From Pseudovibrio flavus (lineage in GTDB: Bacteria; Pseudomonadota; Alphaproteobacteria; Rhizobiales; Stappiaceae): a DNA stretch of 64,000 bases. Position numbers and translations under genes: made by a program. This document shows positions 47,419 to 56,255 of the stretch, piece by piece (within the stretch, counting starts at the first letter, position 1; each line of letters begins with the position of its first letter). The stretch spans positions 186,525 to 250,524 of the forward strand of contig NZ_SMMA01000061.1 of NCBI RefSeq assembly GCF_009711345.1, written 5' to 3'. Below the pieces are notes generated by a model, which saw only the letters and a list, made by a program, of their open reading frames with translations, did no database searches and was not told the origin of the DNA.

Positions 47419-48903
47419 ATGCAAGGCAAACTTCACAAGGTCGAAACAGCAGCAGAAAACGCGCGCGTTGTTCCACACAACGCAGAGGCAGAGCGTCAGT
47501 TGCTGGGTGCGATTCTAGTCAACAACGAAACCTACTATCGTGTTTCCGAGTTTCTGGAACCTCTCCACTTTTTCCTGCAGCCCCACAAAGAAATTTACGA
47601 GAAGTGCGCCGCGCTCATCAAAGCAGGCAAGATCGCTTCTCCTATCACCGTAAAAACCTTCTTCCCTGCTGACGAGAAGATCGCGGACCTTAGCGCAACG
47701 CAGTACCTCCTGCGCCTTGCAGCTGACGCGGCCTCTATCATCAACGCGGAAGACTACGGCCAGACCATTTACGACCTTGCGCAGCGCCGCTCGCTGATCC
47801 GCATTGGTGAGGATATCGTCAACACCGCATTCGACGCGCCAATTGACAAAACGCCGAACCATCAGATCGACGATGCCGAGCGCGCCCTGTTCGAACTGGC
47901 CGAGACCGGCCGCTCAGACGGTGGTTTTCAGGATTTTGGCTCTGCGCTGACTCAGACCATCGAAATGGCGGCAGCGGCTTTCCAGCGTGAAGGCTCCCTT
48001 TCCGGTATCTCTACCGGCCTGCGTGATCTGGACCGCCTGATGGGTGGTCTGCAGCAGTCTGACTTGATCGTTCTGGCAGGTCGTCCGGCGATGGGTAAAA
48101 CCTCGCTCGTGACCAACATTGCCTATAACGTTGCTCAGGCATTTCAGGCAGAAGAACAGCCAGACGGCTCTATGAAAACCGTCAATGGCGGCGTTGTAGG
48201 CTTCTTCTCTCTCGAAATGAGCGCCGAGCAGCTCGCAACTCGTATCATTTCCGAGCAGACCGAGATTTCTTCCTCCAAGATTCGCCGCGGCGATATCAAC
48301 GAGGCAGACTTTGAAAAACTCGTGGCTGCGACCCAGCACATGCAGCATGTGCCACTACACGTGGATCAGACCGGTGGTATCTCCATCGCCTCTCTCGTCT
48401 CCAAGGCACGCCGCCTGAAGAGACAAAAGGGTCTCGACCTTATCGTAGTGGACTATATCCAGCTCCTTACCGGTTCCTCCAAGAACTCCGGTAACCGCGT
48501 GCAGGAAATTACCGAAATCACCACCGGCCTCAAAGCGCTGGCAAAAGAACTGAACACGCCGATTATCGCGTTGTCCCAGCTCTCCCGTCAGGTTGAAAAC
48601 CGTGACGACAAGCGCCCTCAGATGTCTGACCTTCGTGAATCGGGCTCCATCGAGCAGGACGCGGACGTCATCCTCTTCGTTTACCGCGAAGAGTACTATA
48701 TGGGCAAAAAAGAGCCGCCGGAAGGTACACCAGAATACGAAACGTGGAACACGGAAATGGAGCGCGTACGCGGCAAGGCCGAAGTTATCATCGGTAAGCA
48801 GCGTCACGGCCCTACCGGTATCGTGGAACTACAGTTCCAGGGCGAATTCACCCGCTTCTCCGACTTGATGGATGAAACACATCTCAGCGGACACCACATG
48901 TAA
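47419..48903 (+). CDS. dnaB: Replicative DNA helicase DnaB
   Basis: A 494-aa hexameric helicase of the replication fork. The N-terminal primase-interacting domain starts at PHNAEAERQLLGAILVNNE. The RecA-like domain has Walker A AGRPAMGKTSL and Walker B DLIVVDYIQLL. C-terminal DLRESGSIEQDADVILFVYREEYY is typical. No intein is present. ATG 47419 is chosen because GAGAGGATTAGG precedes it; ATGs at 47347 and 47395 have poorer sites. The ~270 bp after the rplI terminator holds no other gene. Confidence 0.95.
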   Translation: MQGKLHKVETAAENARVVPHNAEAERQLLGAILVNNETYYRVSEFLEPLHFFLQPHKEIYEKCAALIKAGKIASPITVKTFFPADEKIADLSATQYLLRLAADAASIINAEDYGQTIYDLAQRRSLIRIGEDIVNTAFDAPIDKTPNHQIDDAERALFELAETGRSDGGFQDFGSALTQTIEMAAAAFQREGSLSGISTGLRDLDRLMGGLQQSDLIVLAGRPAMGKTSLVTNIAYNVAQAFQAEEQPDGSMKTVNGGVVGFFSLEMSAEQLATRIISEQTEISSSKIRRGDINEADFEKLVAATQHMQHVPLHVDQTGGISIASLVSKARRLKRQKGLDLIVVDYIQLLTGSSKNSGNRVQEITEITTGLKALAKELNTPIIALSQLSRQVENRDDKRPQMSDLRESGSIEQDADVILFVYREEYYMGKKEPPEGTPEYETWNTEMERVRGKAEVIIGKQRHGPTGIVELQFQGEFTRFSDLMDETHLSGHHM

Positions 48904-48927
48904 GTTGCAGATTTCTCTGTACATATT

Positions 48928-48966
48928 AAGCCCGGCCCACAGCGCAATCTGAGGTCGGGCTTTTTG
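48928..48966 (+). terminator. Terminator of dnaB
   Basis: AAGCCCG and CGGGCTT pair across a loop containing further partial pairing, followed by TTTTTGTT. Confidence 0.82.
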
Positions 48967-49009
48967 TTGGCACCGATACACATTAAACTAACGCTAAGTT
49001 CTACTAGAT

Positions 49010-50182
49010 TTGCGGGTTATTCCCTTGGTTGAAAAGCTGCTTTCCGCGCCTGCCTTTTGCGGCGCTAAACTAACCATCCACCTCGACCGTGTATGCGCCA
49101 ACTGGCGCAAACTGGCAGATATGACCGCGCCAAAGGCTCGCTGCGCCGCTGTAGTAAAAGCAGATGCCTACGGCACCGGAGCAGCGATCACCGCAAAAGC
49201 GCTCTACGATGCTGGCGCCCGCACATTCTTCACTGCAATTCCAAGCGAGGGCATCACTGTTCGTGAAGTCTGTCCGGATGCAGAAATCTATATTCTGGGC
49301 GGGCTGTTCCATGGCCGCGCTGGCACCTATGAACTGCATGGCCTGCGCCCTGTCCTCAATTCCTTGGAAGAAATTGAGGAGTGGCGCCTATTCAACCTTG
49401 GCCGCGAGACCGCGCTACCTGCCGCCATTCACATCGACACTGGTATGAACCGCCTTGGCCTCACACTGGATGAAGCCGAAGAGCTGGGTACGAAGCGCTT
49501 TGAGGATGTTAAGCCGTTCCTCTCCCTACTGATGACCCACCTTTCCTGCGCGGATGAGCCAACCCATCCGCTCAATGCGCTGCAGCTTGAGCGCTTTAAG
49601 AAAATGCGTGGTTTCTTTCCGGGTGTTCCAGCCTCTATGGCCAATTCGGCTGGCGTGTTCCTTGGCGAAGAGTACCACATGGATATTGCTCGTCCGGGCA
49701 TCGCTGTTTACGGCGGCAACCCGATTCCAGAGCGCGAAAACCCGATGCAGGCTGTTGCCAGCATCCATGCAGAGGTTGTTCAGGTTCGCTGGGTAGAGGA
49801 AGGCCACGGCATCGGCTATAGCGCCAGCTTAACCGCAACAAAGCGCAGCCGCATTGCAGTTATCAGCGCGGGTTACGCAGACGGTCTTCATCGTCTGGCG
49901 GGCTCCAGCGATGAAAAAGACGGCGCTCATTTCTTCGTGGGTGGTCACTTCGTTCCCCTTGCAGGCCGCGTATCTATGGACCTCATCGCCCTCGACGTTA
50001 CCCACGTACCGGAGGACCTTGTGCGCCGTGGCACCCTCGTAGAAGTGCTTGGAGACAATGTTCTCGTGGATGACCTTGCAAAACATGCCCATACCATTTC
50101 CTATGAGCTTTTGACTGGGTTAGGCAGACGCTATCACCGCGTTTATAGCGACGGCTCTAACCAACCAGAAGCAATGGCATAA
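49010..50182 (+). CDS. alr: Alanine racemase
   Basis: A PLP enzyme of about 390 aa making D-Ala for peptidoglycan. PLP-binding Lys50 is in AAVVKADAYGTGA; the catalytic Tyr is in GHGIGYSASLTATKRSR, and AGRVSMDLIALDVT is conserved near the C-terminus. No ATG fits the N-terminus: TTG 49010 or TTG 49025 must serve as start, and neither has a strong ribosome-binding site. The stop overlaps the radA start (TAATG). Confidence 0.93.
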   Translation: MRVIPLVEKLLSAPAFCGAKLTIHLDRVCANWRKLADMTAPKARCAAVVKADAYGTGAAITAKALYDAGARTFFTAIPSEGITVREVCPDAEIYILGGLFHGRAGTYELHGLRPVLNSLEEIEEWRLFNLGRETALPAAIHIDTGMNRLGLTLDEAEELGTKRFEDVKPFLSLLMTHLSCADEPTHPLNALQLERFKKMRGFFPGVPASMANSAGVFLGEEYHMDIARPGIAVYGGNPIPERENPMQAVASIHAEVVQVRWVEEGHGIGYSASLTATKRSRIAVISAGYADGLHRLAGSSDEKDGAHFFVGGHFVPLAGRVSMDLIALDVTHVPEDLVRRGTLVEVLGDNVLVDDLAKHAHTISYELLTGLGRRYHRVYSDGSNQPEAMA

Positions 50183-51558
50183 TGGCAAAGCGCTCTATCT
50201 CTTTCGTCTGTCAAAGCTGCGGAGCAATCACGCCTAAATGGGCGGGTCGCTGCGAATCGTGCGGCGAATGGAATTCAATTCAAGAAGAGCGCCCAGCATC
50301 CGGCGTTGGTGGTGGCCCAGCTGCCGCTCGCTCTGCCAAAGGTAGAGTTTTCCCTTTGGTCGGCCTTTCGGGTGAAAGTAAGGAAGCCCCACGCATCGTT
50401 ACCGGTGTACAGGAGCTGGACCGGGTAACCGGCGGCGGCTTTGTAAAGGGCTCGGCTATTCTGGTGGGCGGCGATCCGGGAATCGGCAAGTCCACTCTTC
50501 TCATTCAGGCAAGTGCGGTGCTGGCCAATCAAGGCCACAAGATCGTTTACATCTCAGGTGAGGAAGCCGTTGATCAGGTACGCCTGCGCTCTGAGCGTTT
50601 GGGCCTTTCCGCTTCTCCTGTCGCTCTTGCAGCTGAAACCAGCGTTGAAGATATCATCGCAACACTGCAATCAGAAAAAAACCCGGCGCTTGTCATCATC
50701 GATTCCATTCAGACACTCTGGACAGAGCAGGCTGATTCTCCTCCTGGCACTGTTACACAGGTGCGCGCATCGGCTCAGGCGCTCGTTCGCTATGCCAAAA
50801 AGTCCGGCTGCACTGTTGTTATCGTCGGTCACGTTACCAAGGATGGACAGATCGCAGGCCCGCGCGTTGTAGAGCATATGGTCGATGCCGTTCTCTACTT
50901 CGAGGGCGATGGCGCACACCAGTACCGCATCCTGCGCGGCGTGAAAAACCGCTTCGGCGCAACGGATGAAATCGGCGTTTTTGAAATGACCGATATGGGT
51001 CTGAAAGAAGTCGCCAACCCGTCCAGCCTGTTTTTGGGTGAGCGAAACGCCAACACACCGGGTGCAGCCGTTTTTGCAGGACTTGAAGGCACCCGCCCGC
51101 TTCTGGTGGAAATTCAGGCACTTGTTGCCCCGTCTTCACTCGGCACACCACGCCGCGCGGTGATCGGCTGGGATACAGCACGCCTTTCCATGATCTTGGC
51201 TGTGCTGGAAGCGCGCTGCGGCGTGAAGTTCTCGCAGCACGATGTTTATCTCAACGTTGCAGGCGGTCTACGTATTAACGAACCGGCAGCGGACTTGGCC
51301 GTTGCGGCAGCGCTGATATCCTCTCTGAGCGGGGTTGCCCTGCCAATGGATTGTGTTTATTTCGGCGAAGTGAGTCTATCGGGCGGCGTTCGCCCTGTTG
51401 CTCAGGCCAATTCTCGGTTAAAAGAGGCTCGCAAACTTGGCTTTGGTCAAGCGGTTATTTCCGGGGCCAACCAGAAGGACGCAAACAACGGTCTGGACAA
51501 AGTCCGTGGCCTTGATGAACTGGGCGAACTGGTTGCCACCGTCGCCTCCGGTTCCTAG
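50182..51558 (+). CDS. radA: DNA repair protein RadA
   Basis: A 458-aa RecA-like, DnaB-type helicase promoting branch migration in recombination. The N-terminal zinc finger uses Cys10, Cys13, Cys24 and Cys27. Walker A is GGDPGIGKSTLL, followed by the RadA-specific KNRFG motif (RGVKNRFGATDEIGVFEM). The C-terminal Lon-like domain is complete. Start ATG overlaps the alr stop. A perfect 18-bp palindrome begins at the last base of the stop codon. Confidence 0.96.
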   Translation: MAKRSISFVCQSCGAITPKWAGRCESCGEWNSIQEERPASGVGGGPAAARSAKGRVFPLVGLSGESKEAPRIVTGVQELDRVTGGGFVKGSAILVGGDPGIGKSTLLIQASAVLANQGHKIVYISGEEAVDQVRLRSERLGLSASPVALAAETSVEDIIATLQSEKNPALVIIDSIQTLWTEQADSPPGTVTQVRASAQALVRYAKKSGCTVVIVGHVTKDGQIAGPRVVEHMVDAVLYFEGDGAHQYRILRGVKNRFGATDEIGVFEMTDMGLKEVANPSSLFLGERNANTPGAAVFAGLEGTRPLLVEIQALVAPSSLGTPRRAVIGWDTARLSMILAVLEARCGVKFSQHDVYLNVAGGLRINEPAADLAVAAALISSLSGVALPMDCVYFGEVSLSGGVRPVAQANSRLKEARKLGFGQAVISGANQKDANNGLDKVRGLDELGELVATVASGS

Positions 51559-51575
51559 GAAAGCCTAGGCTTTCC
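51558..51575 (+). repeat. 18-bp perfect palindrome after radA
   Basis: GGAAAGCCTAGGCTTTCC begins on the last base of the radA stop codon. No T-tract follows, so it is not a standard terminator. Confidence 0.5.
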
Positions 51576-51660
51576 CTCGTGTATGCGTGTACTGTAAAAA
51601 TTGGATCTTTGGCCTTGAATTTAAGGTAGGGCCGACAAACATAAGGGGCTGTGTCGATCT

Positions 51661-52281
51661 ATGCCGATCACACTACTTGACGGTATTTTGCTCGTCATCA
51701 TGTTCATCTCGGCAATACTCGCGATGATTCGCGGCTTTGTGCGCGAGGTGCTATCCATTGTATCGTGGTTTGCAGCAGCGTTTGCAGCCTATTCTTTTTA
51801 CGGAAATCTGACACCGTTTGTTTCAGAGTATATTTCGAGTGCTACCATTGCCACGGCCGTTTCCGTGGCAATCATATTTATGGTGACACTCCTGATTGTC
51901 AGTTACATCACGATGCGGATTTCGGATTTTGTTCTTGATAGCCGTATCGGCGCGCTGGATCGCTCTTTGGGGTTCGTATTTGGCGCAGCACGCGGTTTTC
52001 TGCTTGTCGTTGTTGCCCTGCTCTTCTTTGACTGGTTTGTACCAGAGCAGCAGCAGCCGCAGTGGGTGCTTAATGCCAAGTCCCGACACTTCCTGTCCAG
52101 CACTGGCAGCGCGCTTATTGCAGCTCTTCCGGAAGATCCGGGTAAGGCGATCCTGCAGCAAATTCGTAGCAACGAACAACAGTTGGGCGCCAATGGCGAT
52201 GCCCAGTCTGATGCCCCGAACTATTCCGCAGCGGAAAGACGGAGCCTTGATCAATTGAGCGAATCTGGCACCGGCAACTGA
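51661..52281 (+). CDS. cvpA: CvpA family membrane protein
   Basis: A 206-aa inner-membrane protein with four predicted helices in the first ~130 residues (LLDGILLVIMFISAILAMIR, then FAAAFAAYSFYG, VAIIFMVTLLIVSYI, ARGFLLVVVALLFF). Homologues are needed for colicin V production and are linked to envelope stress, with unknown biochemical role. The C-terminal 70 residues are soluble. It lies directly before purF, the classic pairing; its stop is 50 bp before the chosen purF ATG. Confidence 0.92.
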   Translation: MPITLLDGILLVIMFISAILAMIRGFVREVLSIVSWFAAAFAAYSFYGNLTPFVSEYISSATIATAVSVAIIFMVTLLIVSYITMRISDFVLDSRIGALDRSLGFVFGAARGFLLVVVALLFFDWFVPEQQQPQWVLNAKSRHFLSSTGSALIAALPEDPGKAILQQIRSNEQQLGANGDAQSDAPNYSAAERRSLDQLSESGTGN

Positions 52282-52331
52282 TGACTAGACCAACATCTGC
52301 CGGAAGACCCAAGAACAACAAGGAGAACGCC

Positions 52332-53804
52332 ATGAGCGGCGTAAACAACGAAACCTTGGACCTTGATCTGGATGGGGACACCCTACACGAAGAATGCGGT
52401 GTATTCGGCATTCTCGGTCATGAAGATGCAGCAGCCCTGACAGCCCTGGGCCTGCACGCTCTCCAGCATCGTGGTCAGGAAGCCGCTGGTATCGTTACCT
52501 TTGACGGTCAGCAGTTCCGCTCCGAGCGTCATTTGGGTCTTGTTGGTGATCACTTCACCAAGAAAGAAACCATGCAGCAGCTGCGCGGTGCGTACGCTGT
52601 AGGCCACGTTCGTTACTCCACAACGGGCGAGCCGGCTCTGCGCAACGTACAGCCTCTGTTTGCCGAGCTTGATGGCGGCGGCATCGCAGTTTGTCACAAC
52701 GGCAACTTCACCAATGCTATGACGCTGCGCCGTCAGCTCATCAAAGACGGTGCGATCTGTCAGTCCACATCGGATTCCGAAGTTGTTCTGCAGCTCGTAG
52801 CACGCAGCCGCAAAACAAAGATCGTTGACCGTTTTGTTGATGCAATCAGCCAGATGGAAGGCGCTTACGCTCTTGTAGCGCTGACCAAGAAAAAGCTGAT
52901 CGGCGCACGTGATCCTAACGGCATCCGTCCGCTGGTACTGGGCGACCTTAACGGAGCTCCGATCTTCGCTTCCGAAACCTGTGCACTGGACATCATCGGT
53001 GCAAAGTTCATTCGTGAAGTGGAAAACGGCGAAGTGGTTGTTTGTACTCCAAGCGGTATCGAAAGCTTCTTCCCGTTTGGCAAGCGCCCTGCACGCCCTT
53101 GTATCTTTGAATACATCTACTTCTCTCGCCCAGATTCCGTACTGGATGGCCGCTCTGTCTATGACGTGCGTAAATCTTTCGGCAGCATTCTGGCACGTGA
53201 AACCCACGTTGAAGCAGATGTTGTTGTACCGGTTCCAGATTCCGGCGTTCCAGCAGCTCTTGGTTATGCAAGAGAAAGCGGTATTCCGTTTGAGCTGGGC
53301 ATCATCCGCAACCACTACGTAGGCCGTACCTTTATTGAGCCGACACAGCAGATCCGAACCTTGGGCGTTAAACTCAAGCACTCTGCAAACCGTGCGCAGA
53401 TTGAAGGCAAACGCGTTGTTCTAGTGGATGACAGCTTGGTGCGTGGTACCACTTCGCTCAAGATCGTTCAGATGATCCGCGAAGCAGGTGCAAAAGAAGT
53501 TCACTTCCGTCTGGCCAGCCCGCCTATCCGCTTCTCCGACTATTACGGCATTGATACGCCTGTTCGCGAGAAGCTTCTGGCCGCGAAATACGACCTTGAG
53601 GGAATGCGCAAATACATCGGCGCGGACTCCCTTGCGTTCCTCTCCATCGACGGTGTCTATCAGGCGATGGGCTTTGAGGGCCGCGATAACGAGAACCCGC
53701 AGTTCACGGATCATTGCTTCACCGGCGATTATCCAACACCACTGACGGATCTCGACAATGACGACGACAATCCTAAAGAGCCTCGTCTCGTAGAAGTTGG
53801 GTAA
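52332..53804 (+). CDS. purF: Amidophosphoribosyltransferase
   Basis: A 490-aa enzyme catalysing the first step of purine synthesis (PRPP plus glutamine to phosphoribosylamine). A 21-residue propeptide precedes catalytic Cys22 (HEECGVFGI) of the class II glutaminase domain. The PRPP loop is VVLVDDSLVRGTTS near residue 360. ATG 52332 is supported by AAGGAG 7 nt upstream; the ATG at 52281 overlapping the cvpA stop would lengthen the propeptide by 17 residues. The Cys ligands for an Fe-S cluster seen in some PurF were not checked exhaustively. Confidence 0.96.
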   Translation: MSGVNNETLDLDLDGDTLHEECGVFGILGHEDAAALTALGLHALQHRGQEAAGIVTFDGQQFRSERHLGLVGDHFTKKETMQQLRGAYAVGHVRYSTTGEPALRNVQPLFAELDGGGIAVCHNGNFTNAMTLRRQLIKDGAICQSTSDSEVVLQLVARSRKTKIVDRFVDAISQMEGAYALVALTKKKLIGARDPNGIRPLVLGDLNGAPIFASETCALDIIGAKFIREVENGEVVVCTPSGIESFFPFGKRPARPCIFEYIYFSRPDSVLDGRSVYDVRKSFGSILARETHVEADVVVPVPDSGVPAALGYARESGIPFELGIIRNHYVGRTFIEPTQQIRTLGVKLKHSANRAQIEGKRVVLVDDSLVRGTTSLKIVQMIREAGAKEVHFRLASPPIRFSDYYGIDTPVREKLLAAKYDLEGMRKYIGADSLAFLSIDGVYQAMGFEGRDNENPQFTDHCFTGDYPTPLTDLDNDDDNPKEPRLVEVG

Positions 53805-53806
53805 CA

Positions 53807-54553
53807 ATGACAGAAAAGACCTTTGAGGGTCGTGTAGCAGTTGTCACGGGCGCGTCCCGTGGCATCGGTTATTACACGGCGAAGGCGCTTGCTGCTAAGG
53901 GCGCGCATATCATCGCTGTAGCTCGCACAGTCGGCGGACTGGAAGAGCTGGACGACGAGATTCAAAAGGCTGGGGGATCAGCAACGCTGGTGCCATTTGA
54001 TCTCAAAGACTTCGACGCAATCGACCGTCTTGGCGCTGCAATTTACGAGCGCTGGAAAAAGCTTGATATCCTCATTGGTAACGCTGGCATTCTTGGCCCG
54101 ACATCGCCAATTGGTCATGTGGAACCAAAGAAGTTTGATGAGGTTATCGCGGTAAACGTTACTGCAAATTATCGCCTTATCCGTTCTCTGGATCCGCTCC
54201 TGCGCCAGTCTGATGCTGGCCGTGCAGTGTTCCTGTCTTCCGGCGCTGCACACAAGTGCAAGGCTTACTGGGGTCCATACTCCATTTCCAAGGCCGCACT
54301 AGAAGCAATGGTCCGCACCTACGTAAACGAGACCCGTAAAACCAATGTGAAATCCATGCTGGTGAACCCGGGCCCTCTGCGCACCGCAATGCGTGCACGC
54401 GCAATGCCGGGTGAAGATCCGCAGACACTTGCTCATCCTGACACTTTGGTCGAGCCGCTCCTGCGTTTTGCCGCTGCAAACAGCGAATACAACGGACAGC
54501 TCTACGACCACCCAAGCGGAGAAGTCCGCGACTTTGTTCAGGTCTCAAGCTAA
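53807..54553 (+). CDS. SDR family oxidoreductase
   Basis: A 248-aa classical short-chain dehydrogenase/reductase. Cofactor loop TGASRGIGYYTAKALAAKG, NAG motif at IGNAGILGP, and the active-site YSISKAALE, with an upstream Ser in FLSSGAAHK. It begins 2 bp after purF and shares its transcript, as in many Rhizobiales. The substrate is unknown. It ends at a strong terminator. Confidence 0.88.
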   Translation: MTEKTFEGRVAVVTGASRGIGYYTAKALAAKGAHIIAVARTVGGLEELDDEIQKAGGSATLVPFDLKDFDAIDRLGAAIYERWKKLDILIGNAGILGPTSPIGHVEPKKFDEVIAVNVTANYRLIRSLDPLLRQSDAGRAVFLSSGAAHKCKAYWGPYSISKAALEAMVRTYVNETRKTNVKSMLVNPGPLRTAMRARAMPGEDPQTLAHPDTLVEPLLRFAAANSEYNGQLYDHPSGEVRDFVQVSS

Positions 54554-54554
54554 T

Positions 54555-54585
54555 AAAAAAGCCCCGCTCTCAGGCGGGGCTTTTT
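54555..54585 (+). terminator. Terminator after the SDR gene
   Basis: Perfect stem AAAAAGCCCCGC / GCGGGGCTTTTT with a 6-nt loop. Its right arm is repeated 794 bp downstream beyond the fkbM gene. Confidence 0.92.
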
Positions 54586-54586
54586 C
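54571..54586 (+). repeat. Left copy of a 16-bp direct repeat flanking fkbM
   Basis: CAGGCGGGGCTTTTTC, the right arm and U-tract of the SDR terminator. An identical copy lies at 55365-55380. Confidence 0.7.
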
Positions 54587-54599
54587 AATTTGGAGAGAT

Positions 54600-55274
54600 C
54601 TAACAATTTCTCTGCCAGTTTTCCCATACAAATTCATAGTTCCAAGTACACCGGTGGGTTCTACCGAGACACTGCTGAATGCTAGAGCGCAGTTTATGCG
54701 CACCTTCAATAAACTCGTGAAACTGTATTTGGAGATGGTCTATTGAGGGGACGATCTCATCCTGAATGAGCTGCGGTAGCAATGAATACTCTCCACCCTC
54801 AATATTTATTTTCATCAATGCAATCTTCGGACTACCGAGCTCTTCATACACTGAGGATATAGAGCGTACTCTTACTTTCTCTGCATCCCCGCCCTTGGAA
54901 GAGCTTACTACGGAAGACCCATCTCCCTCGTCTGAAAGATCAAACTCTCCATCAGCATCTGAAAGACCATAGTTGAAACAAACTATATTTGGATTTTCCT
55001 CAAAGCGTTTTTCGCACAGATCATAGAACGCCTTACTAGGTTCAAAAACATAGACTTTGCAGCCATACCTTTCATAAATTGCCGATGCAAAATCTCCATG
55101 ATATCCGCCAATGTCAAACACCACAGAATCTTTGCTCAAGTCGTAATCTAACCTTAACGTTACGTCGCCGCGATCTTTTTTCCAACGTCTATGGGCAACT
55201 AAAAATGGGTCTTTAAGTACATAGATCTTATAGTATTTCGCAATTCTAAGTTTTGTTTTTTCTAGAAAACCCAT
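54600..55274 (-). CDS. FkbM-family SAM-dependent methyltransferase
   Basis: A 224-aa Rossmann methyltransferase. Motif I is VVFDIGGYHGDFASAIYERYG near residue 53, followed by the acidic VYVFEPS. The FkbM-type MKINIEGGEYSLLPQLI follows near residue 150. Such enzymes O-methylate sugars or polyketides, often in surface polysaccharide clusters. The gene is noticeably AT-richer than its neighbours, lies opposite to purF-SDR, has no biosynthetic cluster beside it, and is bracketed by two copies of terminator sequence. This suggests insertion as a single-gene cassette. GAGAG upstream of ATG 55274 is a fair ribosome-binding site. Confidence 0.87.
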   Translation of the reverse strand: MGFLEKTKLRIAKYYKIYVLKDPFLVAHRRWKKDRGDVTLRLDYDLSKDSVVFDIGGYHGDFASAIYERYGCKVYVFEPSKAFYDLCEKRFEENPNIVCFNYGLSDADGEFDLSDEGDGSSVVSSSKGGDAEKVRVRSISSVYEELGSPKIALMKINIEGGEYSLLPQLIQDEIVPSIDHLQIQFHEFIEGAHKLRSSIQQCLGRTHRCTWNYEFVWENWQRNC

Positions 55275-55364
55275 CGTTTATCATCTCTCGTTTATAGCAA
55301 CAGCAAAAGTTATAAAATAAAGGATGCACGCCTGCTGCTGAAACATTATTTCAAGTCTCTCCCC

Positions 55365-55380
55365 CAGGCGGGGCTTTTTC
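55365..55380 (+). repeat. Right copy of a 16-bp direct repeat flanking fkbM
   Basis: CAGGCGGGGCTTTTTC, identical to 54571-54586. Here the left arm of the terminator is degraded to CTCTCCCCC, leaving only a 4-bp CCCC/GGGG hairpin. Confidence 0.7.
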
Positions 55381-55385
55381 TTTTA

Positions 55386-56180
55386 TTATTCGTCAACGTA
55401 GGCGCTGGCGCTAATGCCTTCCACCACATCGTAGACCCCGCTTGCGCAGGCGGCGATGCGGTAGCCGCTCTCCAGCATCTCATCCATATCTACAGGGTTT
55501 GTACGCCCGCCCGCTTCCTCGATAGCTAGACGGCCAGCAAGACAGTCCCAAGGCTGCAAATTGCCCTCCACGAAGCCTAGAAGGCGACCTGAAGCCACAT
55601 AGCACAGGGACAGACCGCCTGAAGCATTGCGGAAGAACACACCTTTGTTCTCCAAAATACCCTGCACCGCATTTACCATCTGCATGTAAGGGCGCTTACG
55701 GGTAAAGCCAATGCCGATAGCGCCGCCCGTTAGATCCGTAGCAGTCGATGCCTTGATCTGTTCGCCATTGAGAAATGCGCCCTGCCCTTTGTAAGCGGTA
55801 AAGCACTCTTCGCGGCATGGCTCGAAGGTAACGCCGAATAGGGTATCGCCGTCTTTCACGCAGGCAATGATCACACACCACTGCGGAATACCGGAGACGA
55901 AGTTTGCTGTACCATCAATCGGGTCAATCACCCAAAGGTAACCGGAGGTGCCATCCTCACGGCCCCGCTCCTCACCCAGAATACCGTCTTCTGGGTAGGC
56001 TTTGGCGATTGCCTCACGCACGAGATCTTCTGTCTCGCGGTCAGCTTTCGACACCAGATCGTGATGCCCCTTGGATTCAATCTGAAGCTGATCGAAGTTC
56101 TCGAAATAGCCCTTTGCAAAGGCACCGGCCTTCTTGGCAAGCTCAATTGCAAAGTCAAAGCGGGGATCGTGCGTACTCAT
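55386..56180 (-). CDS. Inositol monophosphatase family protein (copy 1)
   Basis: A 264-aa Mg-dependent phosphatase of the IMPase/FBPase superfamily. Metal ligands are expected in GILGEERG (Glu), VIDPIDGTANFVSG (two Asp) and PWDCLAGRLAIEEAG (Asp). Substrates in this family include inositol-1-phosphate, histidinol phosphate and PAP; the specificity is unknown. AAGG lies 6 nt before ATG 56180. It is 75 bp downstream of a close paralogue, with roughly half of residues identical by eye. Confidence 0.9.
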   Translation of the reverse strand: MSTHDPRFDFAIELAKKAGAFAKGYFENFDQLQIESKGHHDLVSKADRETEDLVREAIAKAYPEDGILGEERGREDGTSGYLWVIDPIDGTANFVSGIPQWCVIIACVKDGDTLFGVTFEPCREECFTAYKGQGAFLNGEQIKASTATDLTGGAIGIGFTRKRPYMQMVNAVQGILENKGVFFRNASGGLSLCYVASGRLLGFVEGNLQPWDCLAGRLAIEEAGGRTNPVDMDEMLESGYRIAACASGVYDVVEGISASAYVDE

Positions 56181-56255
56181 AATAAACCTTAGGGTCTTGG
56201 GAGTTGTCCGGCCAAGGCCGAACGGGAAGGAATGTCCTTCCCTTCTACCAGAGAT

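Noticed and set aside
52383-53381. A 332-codon open frame opposite purF
   Set aside because: Codon-aligned antisense frame of a strongly conserved gene; the Cys- and Asn-rich translation matches nothing recognisable.
54600-55274. fkbM as part of a polysaccharide biosynthesis cluster or genomic island
   Set aside because: No glycosyltransferase, exporter, integrase or tRNA is nearby, and the flanking genes are core housekeeping genes. Only a single-gene insertion is supported.
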